Shown: positions 36,326-43,079 of the stretch, one piece after another
Numbering within the stretch: position 1 is the first letter of the stretch
Layout: every line of letters begins with the position of its first letter
Assembly: GCA_947626535.1 (NCBI GenBank)
Contig: CANQSO010000006.1
Coordinates: 1-43,079, forward strand
Direction: 5' to 3'
DNA from: an uncultured Bacilli bacterium
GTDB taxonomy: Bacteria > Bacillota_I > Bacilli_A > RF39 > UBA660
DNA length: 43,079 nt
The notes under the pieces: generated by a model
What the model saw: the letters and a program-made list of their open reading frames with translations, nothing else
Databases searched by the model: none
Told to the model about the DNA's origin: nothing
Position numbers and translations under genes: made by a program

Positions 36326-36934
36326 TCACCTTTTTATAATTTCATTTATTCTTTCTCTTAATATATTCCCGTTGTAATGATAATCAATAATACTTTTAAT
36401 TACAGGAATTTTATAATCATCTTTAAGATTATTTTCAAAAACATTATAAAGTACTAAATTAGGATCTTTACTAACTCCTAAATAATAAAAATTATTTGCT
36501 AAAGATTTTAATAAATTTCTTTTGTGAACATTATTTTCAAAATCTTTGTGGCACTTTAGATGTTTATTATTTGGAACATACAATTTACAGATAGTCATTA
36601 AATTATTTTTTTCACAAATAAGTAATCTAGCTAACATTAAATTAATGTCAAGACTATAATATTCTTTTTGCTTTAAATTAAAAACTAATCTTTCTATTTC
36701 ATCAAGGGCTTTAATATTTAAATTAAAAATATTATTGATTCCTTCATATGGATATATTGAATATATTTTTTCATAGGAAGTATTAGTAATAATATTTTTT
36801 AAATTTTTAGAACTATTAAGAATTATTTTATAAATTTCCTCATCATATATGTTTGATGTTTCATCAATTAAAACTTCAATTGTTTCACTCATTAAAGTGT
36901 CAAATTCAACTAAATAAGCTTTTAAATCAAACAT
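36326..36934 (-). CDS. Hypothetical protein, 202 aa
   Basis: Intact ORF; no family recognised. Confidence 0.6.
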   Translation of the reverse strand: MFDLKAYLVEFDTLMSETIEVLIDETSNIYDEEIYKIILNSSKNLKNIITNTSYEKIYSIYPYEGINNIFNLNIKALDEIERLVFNLKQKEYYSLDINLMLARLLICEKNNLMTICKLYVPNNKHLKCHKDFENNVHKRNLLKSLANNFYYLGVSKDPNLVLYNVFENNLKDDYKIPVIKSIIDYHYNGNILRERINEIIKR

Positions 36935-36989
36935 ACTATCACTTCCTTTAAGTGATTATTTTAATCATATTTTAGATGAATGTAAAGTA

Positions 36990-37721
36990 TTATTGTTTAA
37001 AAATTTGTTTTAATAAACTTTTTTCATGAATATAACGTTTATGATATTTAAAAAAGTGAAGTGTATTTTTTTTTAATAAATGAATATTAAGATCTTGATT
37101 ATTTTCAATTTTATGATAAGGAAAAGAATATAAATATCTTTCTAAATAAAATTTATTAATTAAATATTTTTGATTTTTAAGAGTAATAATGATCATAAAA
37201 AATAAAAATGAACATATCAAATAATTTTTATTTGGGCTTAATATATTATAAATAATAAAAATTATTAAAGATATAATACTAAGATAATTACTATATTTTA
37301 AAGAATATTCATAGGGCAAAAATTTGTCTAATATTAAATTAAGTATTCTATGACCATCTAAAGGAATAATTGGCAGGATATTAAAAAGCATAATCACTAA
37401 ATTATAATATTTAAATAACTTATCATTAATAAATAAATTTAATATTAATTGCATTAAAATACCAGAAAATGCTATAACTAATTCTTTATTTATTGATGAA
37501 TTAATAGGCTTATCTATTTTGGTAATACCCCCAAAAGGATAAAGAGTTACAGATATAATTTGATATTTAAATAATTTAATTGTTAGAATATGACCTAATT
37601 CATGAATAATTACGATTATAAAAATAAAACAACTATTTTTAAAATAACCACATAAAAAAGCTAAAAAAAAGTAAAAGTAAGTAAAGTAATTAATTTGCCA
37701 TTTGCTTGTAATATTCTTCAT
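36990..37721 (-). CDS. spoIVFB: SpoIVFB-like M50 intramembrane metalloprotease
   Basis: 'IIIVIIHELGHILTIKLFKYQIISVTLYPFGGITKI' (HExxH in TM) and 'NILPIIPLDGHRIL' (NPxxPLDG-like). Confidence 0.88.
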   Translation of the reverse strand: MKNITSKWQINYFTYFYFFLAFLCGYFKNSCFIFIIVIIHELGHILTIKLFKYQIISVTLYPFGGITKIDKPINSSINKELVIAFSGILMQLILNLFINDKLFKYYNLVIMLFNILPIIPLDGHRILNLILDKFLPYEYSLKYSNYLSIISLIIFIIYNILSPNKNYLICSFLFFMIIITLKNQKYLINKFYLERYLYSFPYHKIENNQDLNIHLLKKNTLHFFKYHKRYIHEKSLLKQIFKQ

Positions 37722-38307
37722 AATTCACTTTATTACCATCTTTATAAAAGACATTATAGTAAAAATCATCATTACTATTAGCTAGAATAGTGCCTTTTTC
37801 AACATAATCATATAATTTAACACTAGGATCAGTAATATTTCCATACCAAATATCATAACCATCTATTCCTTGAATAATTGCGGTTTTACCATATCCTTCT
37901 TTTTCATCTAAAAAGACAATTATTCCACTAGTAATAACACTGATGGGAGAATTTTTAGTAGTTATAATTTTATATCCATCATTATATTCTTCTACTTCAT
38001 TTAAAGAAACATTATTACTTGCTAATATAGTATCTTCATTATTAGTTATACTAGGAAATAGTGAACCAAATAATTTATGATAGCTTTCATTTATTTTAGC
38101 AAAAGTTAAATTATCTTCAAAAAAGTATTTTTTAAATTTTGCTAAATTGCTTTTATCTAAATGAATATAAATACAACTTATTAAAATTAAAATAATACTT
38201 AATAAAATTTTAGAAAAGATTCTACTGATTTTTTTAGTGTCTTTATTATTATTTATTTTATGTAATCTTTGTTGATGTCTTTTTTTTACTAACTCTATTT
38301 CATTCAT
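37690..38307 (-). CDS. spoIVFA: SpoIVFA-like protein (degenerate M23/LytM-type domain, one N-terminal TM)
   Basis: Position directly upstream of spoIVFB-like gene; 'SGIIVFLDEKEGYGKTAIIQGIDGYDIWYGNI...LYDYVEKGTILA'. Confidence 0.7.
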   Translation of the reverse strand: MNEIELVKKRHQQRLHKINNNKDTKKISRIFSKILLSIILILISCIYIHLDKSNLAKFKKYFFEDNLTFAKINESYHKLFGSLFPSITNNEDTILASNNVSLNEVEEYNDGYKIITTKNSPISVITSGIIVFLDEKEGYGKTAIIQGIDGYDIWYGNITDPSVKLYDYVEKGTILANSNDDFYYNVFYKDGNKVNYEEYYKQMAN

Positions 38308-38340
38308 ATTCTCACCTAAAAAAGAATATGATAAATTAAT

Positions 38341-38700
38341 TTATTTTATGACTAAAGTTTTTTTATGAAATAGAAAGATAATTATTGAAATAAGAATATT
38401 GGCAAGATAAGTCCAAATAAAATAATTAAATGGTAAAATTAATTGATTTATTAAACTATAATATAATAAACCAATTGTTAAGTTAAGAATATTTCTAAGT
38501 AGATATAAAAATAAATTATGTTTTGTTTTAAATTCTTTATTTAATAAATATAAAACCGTAAAAAAGATCGTATTTAAAAAATAAGTATTATATATTAAAA
38601 AATCAAATGTTAAGGCAAAACATAAAATAAAAGGATAAGTATCATCTTCATTAAAAAAAACAAATGGTAAAAAGGCAATTATTTTATTCATAGTTATCAT
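38341..38700 (-). CDS. mreD: MreD-like rod shape-determining membrane protein
   Basis: Small multi-TM protein directly downstream of mreC. Confidence 0.65.
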   Translation of the reverse strand: MITMNKIIAFLPFVFFNEDDTYPFILCFALTFDFLIYNTYFLNTIFFTVLYLLNKEFKTKHNLFLYLLRNILNLTIGLLYYSLINQLILPFNYFIWTYLANILISIIIFLFHKKTLVIK

Positions 38701-39340
38701 TCTTTCTAATACTTACATAATTTAAATTGTTAAAATCAACAGATGGTTCAACTAGAATTTCATAGCTTAAATTTTCTTTTGTTTCATGTATTTCTTTAAC
38801 TTTACCAATTAGTAAACCAGTTTGCAGTAAACTGTAATTAGAAGTAGTTATATCACTTCCAACCCTTATGTTATCATTTCTAGTGATATTTTTAATAACT
38901 AACTTGCCATTATCACTTTCAAGTAAGCCATCTACATCACCAATATGAACGGCAATATGAGTATTTTTATTAGGAAGTAAATCAACAATAGAAGTATGTT
39001 TATTTACTTTACTGACAATACCTACTAAACCTAGTTCATTAACAACTAAATCTCCAACATTAATATTATCTTCACTACCTTTAATAATAGTCATAGTTTG
39101 AAAAAACTCTAAAGGATCATGAATAATTACTTTACTAATAATATTATCATTAATAATTGTTTTATATTCTAATAATTCATCATATTCTTTTTTTAACTTT
39201 TGATAATTTTCTTCATCATTACATATTTTGGTTTCTAAATTAAAATCATTTTTAAATAATAAAGCTAATACAGGATCTTTTAAAAAATAAAACATTAAAA
39301 AGATAAATAAAATAAAAAGAATAATTACTTTTTTATTCAT
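38684..39340 (-). CDS. mreC: Rod shape-determining protein MreC
   Basis: 'LKKEYDELLEYKTI...IISKVIIHDPLEFFQTMTIIKGSEDNINVGDLVVNELGLVGIVSKVNKHTSIVDLL'; true start likely MNKKVII at 39340. Confidence 0.88.
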   Translation of the reverse strand: MNKKVIILFILFIFLMFYFLKDPVLALLFKNDFNLETKICNDEENYQKLKKEYDELLEYKTIINDNIISKVIIHDPLEFFQTMTIIKGSEDNINVGDLVVNELGLVGIVSKVNKHTSIVDLLPNKNTHIAVHIGDVDGLLESDNGKLVIKNITRNDNIRVGSDITTSNYSLLQTGLLIGKVKEIHETKENLSYEILVEPSVDFNNLNYVSIRKNDNYE

Positions 39341-40016
39341 GAACCACACCTCCTTTAATATAATCATAAAAACTAAAATATTTTTCTTTACCAATTATTA
39401 AATGGTCTATTAACCTAATATTAAGTAAATTACCTGCATCCATAATTTGATCTGTTACTAAATAATCTTCTTTACTAGGTGCAGGATTACCACTTGGATG
39501 ATTATGGATGACAATTAATCTGGTAGCATTATAAAGCATGGCTTCTTTAAAAATAATTTTAGGTTCAATTAAACTTTGATTAGAAACACCCACAAATAAA
39601 ATTTTACTTGCTAAAACAATATTTTGATTATTTAAAAAGACGGCCATAAACTTTTCTTGAGCATCATTTTCTAATTCATCTTTATAAGCATTATAAGCAT
39701 CTTTAGTTTCTCTTATTTTAAGGGTTTTAAAATTACTTTCTTTATTAAATCTTTTCCCTAATTCTAAAGCTGCTAAGATGGTAATGGCTTTAACTTTTCC
39801 CACTCCTTTAATACTAGAAAGTTTTGATATTCGACTATTTTGTAAGCCATTTAAATTATTCATTTCTTTTAATATTTCTAAAGCAAGTTCTTTAACATTT
39901 AATTCTTTTGTTCCAGTTCTAAGTAAAATAGCTAATAATTCCGCATCACTTAAAGAAGAAAAACCATATTTTAAGGCTTTTTCTCTTGGTTGTTCATCTA
40001 ATGGCATATCTTTCAT
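39333..40016 (-). CDS. radC: RadC family protein (JAB/MPN domain)
   Basis: 'EQPREKALKYGFSSLSDAELLAILLRTGT', 'LIVIHNHPSGNPAPSKEDYLVT'. Confidence 0.97.
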   Translation of the reverse strand: MKDMPLDEQPREKALKYGFSSLSDAELLAILLRTGTKELNVKELALEILKEMNNLNGLQNSRISKLSSIKGVGKVKAITILAALELGKRFNKESNFKTLKIRETKDAYNAYKDELENDAQEKFMAVFLNNQNIVLASKILFVGVSNQSLIEPKIIFKEAMLYNATRLIVIHNHPSGNPAPSKEDYLVTDQIMDAGNLLNIRLIDHLIIGKEKYFSFYDYIKGGVVHE

Positions 40017-40445
40017 TTACTTCATCCTCTCTAAAATACTTTTTAATAATTCTTCATTTAATTTTTTTAAAACTTCTAAATCATCAGTTTTATTAATTAA
40101 TAATTCATATTCATCAATGGTTTCTTTAGATTCTTCATTTAAATCTAATTCTTTTAAATAATAATCTAATTGTTCATTTTTTAATAAATTAGCTAATTTA
40201 TTTTGCGACTCTTTAGAACTTGCTATTGCCCCGATTACTTGGTAATTATCATCATGAGAAATAATAATTGCCCCTTTTGCCGTTTGAGCTTTTTTTAAAG
40301 CATTATCATAGCTTTTATAAACGCCTAATTGATAGATGGCTACTGGATAAGTTTTAGCTTTAAAATTTAACTTATATAAAGTTATTAAAGCCATAGACCC
40401 TCCTAATAAAAGGGCAAATAACATAATTAATAATTTCTTTTTCAT
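40017..40445 (-). CDS. SPOR-like-domain membrane-anchored protein
   Basis: N-terminal TM; 'KTYPVAIYQLGVYKSYDNALKKAQTAKGAIIISHDDNYQVIGAIASS...' has SPOR-repeat pattern. Confidence 0.5.
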   Translation of the reverse strand: MKKKLLIMLFALLLGGSMALITLYKLNFKAKTYPVAIYQLGVYKSYDNALKKAQTAKGAIIISHDDNYQVIGAIASSKESQNKLANLLKNEQLDYYLKELDLNEESKETIDEYELLINKTDDLEVLKKLNEELLKSILERMK

Positions 40446-40493
40446 AATATCACAATAATGTTATAACATATTTACTTTAAATAATTTGTCGAA

Positions 40494-41141
40494 TTAAAGC
40501 TCAGTATTAGTAATTATATAAATTTTATTTTTTTTATAAAAAGCATAGAAGACTTCATCAATGGTTAAATGTTTTAAAGCCAGTTTTTCTTCTAGCCAAG
40601 ATTTATCATGTTTTAAATATTCTAAAGTTTTTTTATTAATCTCGCCATCTAATATTAAAGGCATCGGATAAGTAGTTTTAGTATGAAAAAAATTATATTT
40701 AAAAATTGATAATTTACCATTAGGCTCTAGAAAGGCATACTCTACTTCTTCAATATCTTTAATTTCTTTTTGTCTTAAACTAATAAGTAAATCATCCATA
40801 CTATAACGTTGTTTAATCATTTCTTTATAATTTACTTTACCATCACAAACAATTAAAGATGGTTTGCCATCAAATAGAGCCCTAAAATGCCGTGATTTAA
40901 TTGAAATAAAAGCTAGAAGAATTTCTAAACCCGCTAAAAGCGCTAAAGGAAGAATCGTTACCCAAACCGATTTTTCTACATCTTCAATTGAGATTGCCAC
41001 CAGTTCAGCCATTAAAATGGAAATAATTAAATCAATTACCCCCAATTGGGCAACTTCTCTTTTACCCATCATTCGGTATAGTAAAATAATAAAAAAGTAA
41101 AAAAATAAAGTTCTTAAAATAACACTCATTAATTCATTCAT
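40494..41141 (-). CDS. DUF421 (YetF/YdfR-like) membrane protein
   Basis: 'RTLFFYFFIILLYRMMGKREVAQLGVIDLIISILMAELVAISIED', 'SIKSRHFRALFDGKPSLIVCDGKVNYKEMIKQRYSMDDLLISLRQK'. Confidence 0.92.
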   Translation of the reverse strand: MNELMSVILRTLFFYFFIILLYRMMGKREVAQLGVIDLIISILMAELVAISIEDVEKSVWVTILPLALLAGLEILLAFISIKSRHFRALFDGKPSLIVCDGKVNYKEMIKQRYSMDDLLISLRQKEIKDIEEVEYAFLEPNGKLSIFKYNFFHTKTTYPMPLILDGEINKKTLEYLKHDKSWLEEKLALKHLTIDEVFYAFYKKNKIYIITNTEL

Positions 41142-41216
41142 ATCTATTCACCTACTATTATTATGGTTTCATTGATATTTTTTTAATCAATAACATAAAT
41201 ATTATTAGGTGGTTAA

Positions 41217-41582
41217 ATGAAAACAATTAAAAAATATGGTAAAACAATTGGTTTATTTACCATAATAATTCTTTTACTTAGCTTTATTTTTTCTTTATTT
41301 AATTTAGGAGGTCTAATGAGTTTTAATACAACAAGTATTTTATTTATTATTTTAATGATTATCTTATTTTTAATTATTGGTTATCAATTTGGGAAAAATG
41401 CTGATAAAAAAGGATATATTGAAGGTTTAAAAATTGGTTTTAGTTTAATATTAATTTTAATCTTTATTAATATAATATTCTATAATTCTAATTTTTCTTT
41501 AGAAAGAATTATTTATTATATAGTTTTAATTTTATCTAGTATTATGGGTTCAATGTTAGGAATTAATCGTAAAGAAAAATAA
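41217..41582 (+). CDS. TIGR04086-like (YrzE-type) 4-TM membrane protein
   Basis: Size, TM pattern and 'YQFGKNADKKGYIEGLKIG', 'GSMLGINRKEK'. Confidence 0.65.
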   Translation: MKTIKKYGKTIGLFTIIILLLSFIFSLFNLGGLMSFNTTSILFIILMIILFLIIGYQFGKNADKKGYIEGLKIGFSLILILIFINIIFYNSNFSLERIIYYIVLILSSIMGSMLGINRKEK

Positions 41583-42221
41583 TTAAACATTTAATTCAGT
41601 TATCATATCACTATAAATATCAATTAATTTTAATCTTTGCTCATTATTTTTTTCATCAAATACTAATTGATCTTTATTTAAAGTTACTGTTCCTTCATGA
41701 TAACTATCAATATTACCATTTTTAACCGTTATAACTGATGGAATACTAATGGTTTTTTCATTTGTCTTATAATCTTTTCCATCTTTCTTAATAATTTTTT
41801 CCTTTAAAAGCGGATCTAATATTTCTAATAATTTATAATAATCTTCACTACCCTCTTTAGTTTTAACTAACTTTTGATCAACTATATCAAAAACAGGTAC
41901 ATCTTCATCTAAATTTAAATAATAAAAATGATCAATATAATATTTATTTACAACATCAATTAATAAAGGCACAATTTTTTGGCATGTCTCATCAGTAGCA
42001 GAACCAATATAAATGACAGCTTTATCATTATGCATAATTTCTAGAGCTTTACTAGTATTTATATATTTAACGTTATTATTTAAAGAAGTATGATATTCAT
42101 TACCAAATTTATAATTATCAGTTTGTTTAAAATCATAATTATATTTAAATCCTAATAAAATACCACACATAATAATTAATAAAACGATAACCATAATAAT
42201 CATTTTTTCCTTTTTCATCAT
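41583..42221 (-). CDS. Membrane-anchored thioredoxin-fold-like protein (bacteriocin transport accessory/PedC-like) with a single Cys
   Basis: 'AVIYIGSATDETCQKIVPLLIDVVNKYYIDHFYYLNLDED' resembles 'YIGRPxCPxCQKxxPxL' but lacks the first Cys; C-terminal 'SIPSVITVKNG'. Confidence 0.65.
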   Translation of the reverse strand: MMKKEKMIIMVIVLLIIMCGILLGFKYNYDFKQTDNYKFGNEYHTSLNNNVKYINTSKALEIMHNDKAVIYIGSATDETCQKIVPLLIDVVNKYYIDHFYYLNLDEDVPVFDIVDQKLVKTKEGSEDYYKLLEILDPLLKEKIIKKDGKDYKTNEKTISIPSVITVKNGNIDSYHEGTVTLNKDQLVFDEKNNEQRLKLIDIYSDMITELNV

Positions 42222-42222
42222 T

Positions 42223-42909
42223 CTACTCCGTTCTACAATTTTCTTCTAATTTTAAGGGAATATTAAAGGTTTTAATATTGCCATGTTCATCTGTTGCATT
42301 TATTTCAATTTGTAAAGAATTATTTTGATAGTTTTTACAAGTTTTTTGATAATTATCAATATTAAAAGTTACATCTTTTAAAAACTTTTCTAAAGTAGTA
42401 TTTTCTTTACTTTTACAAGTATCAATCTTAGCTTTAATTAAATCATTTTCCTCATATAAGGCACAGGAAATATTTTGATAGATATTTTCATCTTTCTCGC
42501 CACAATAATCAATATGAGAAATATATATCGATGATTTAGAATTATTATATGCTAAACTTCCTGAAATATTAAAATTACTACAATTAGCACTGATGGTTTT
42601 AAATTCAAAATTACTATTATTATAAAATATTAAAAAGATTAAAAAGATGATAATAGTAATTATTGGGATGAATGGTAAAAAGTTAAATTTTTTTTCTTTA
42701 CTTTCATTATTTAATAATTCATTTAAATCGATATTAAATTCTTTACAGATATCATTTAAAATTGCTATATCAGGAATATTTTGATTATTCTCCCATTTAC
42801 TTACGGCTTGATAAGAAACATTAAATAAACGACTAAATTCTCTTTGAGTTAAATTGTGTTCTAATCTTATTTTTTTAATTTTATCTCCTAAGTCATTCAT
42901 TAATGTCAC
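42223..42909 (-). CDS. XRE-family regulator with TM segment and Cys-rich extracytoplasmic domain
   Basis: 'LGDKIKKIRLEHNLTQREFSRLFNVSYQAVSKWENNQNIPDIAILNDICKEF', TM 'FLPFIPIITIIIFLIFLIFY', six Cys afterwards. Confidence 0.88.
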   Translation of the reverse strand: MTLMNDLGDKIKKIRLEHNLTQREFSRLFNVSYQAVSKWENNQNIPDIAILNDICKEFNIDLNELLNNESKEKKFNFLPFIPIITIIIFLIFLIFYNNSNFEFKTISANCSNFNISGSLAYNNSKSSIYISHIDYCGEKDENIYQNISCALYEENDLIKAKIDTCKSKENTTLEKFLKDVTFNIDNYQKTCKNYQNNSLQIEINATDEHGNIKTFNIPLKLEENCRTE

Positions 42910-42972
42910 TTCCTAATTAAATTTTACCAAATTTCCTAGAAAATGTCTTTATTTTTTTAAAATAAAAAAACA

Positions 42973-43079
42973 TTAATTATTTTCTAAATGTTCTTTATTT
43001 GTTTTACTAATTAAAATTATAATATTTTCGATGACCATAATTGCTTCAATTATAATTATAATAACGGCCATATAAATAT
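42973..43079 (-). CDS. C-terminal fragment of a membrane protein (…IYMAVIIIIIEAIMVIENIIILISKTNKEHLENN)
   Basis: Open minus-strand frame running off the window edge, ending at TAA (42973-42975 on plus). Confidence 0.4.
   Translation of the reverse strand, partial: IYMAVIIIIIEAIMVIENIIILISKTNKEHLENN

Noticed and set aside
1-43079. Alternative genetic code (TGA=Trp) because of Mollicutes-like base composition
   Set aside because: TGA ends nusB and the gpsA-like gene at natural positions and Trp is encoded by TGG; the two TAA codons in the 12352 gene are local.
1-43079. Complete DGR (reverse transcriptase, Avd, template repeat) in the window
   Set aside because: No RT motif was found in any ORF and no second non-coding copy of a VR-like sequence was seen; the DGR idea rests only on the variable-region signature.
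1-43079. tRNA or rRNA genes
   Set aside because: No GGTTCRANTCC-like T-arm/cloverleaf or rRNA-like sequence was recognised by eye; tRNAscan would be needed to be certain.

Overview
The window is a low-GC (A/T-rich third codon positions), Firmicutes-type chromosomal segment. It uses the standard bacterial code: TGA terminates several ORFs. No tRNA, rRNA, CRISPR array or reverse transcriptase was seen. Most of it is core genome: a hrcA-grpE-dnaK-pepF-dnaJ heat-shock cluster with two CIRCE-like operators; nusB-xseA-xseB-proS; spoIVB and spoIIM; mnmA; xerD-like recombinase, rarA and gpsA; a 6S RNA candidate upstream of tcdA; and a Bacillus-like block radC-mreC-mreD-spoIVFA/FB-like-rplU-prp-rpmA-...-obgE with an L21 leader. 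The most interesting accessory signal is a dispersed family of three paralogous, membrane-anchored, Cys-containing surface proteins (12352-13926, 24700-26091, 32907-34553). They share a conserved scaffold but have a hypervariable C-terminal segment of about 100-120 bp. That segment is far more GC-rich than its surroundings and is dominated by NNY codons. This is the pattern expected of a diversity-generating retroelement (DGR) variable region, or of cassette-like gene conversion, although no RT or template repeat is in the window. One copy carries two in-frame TAA codons in an otherwise intact frame (pseudogene or silent donor). Another sits behind a divergent XRE repressor with a phage-like pair of dyad operators. 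Other points of interest: a sortase B whose catalytic Arg appears to be Lys, a Cys-rich transmembrane XRE regulator paired with a monothiol thioredoxin-fold protein, an unannotated 46-aa Asn/Arg-rich protein, and a ~500-bp extremely AT-rich noncoding block. All assignments are by eye from translated motifs; no database search was run.
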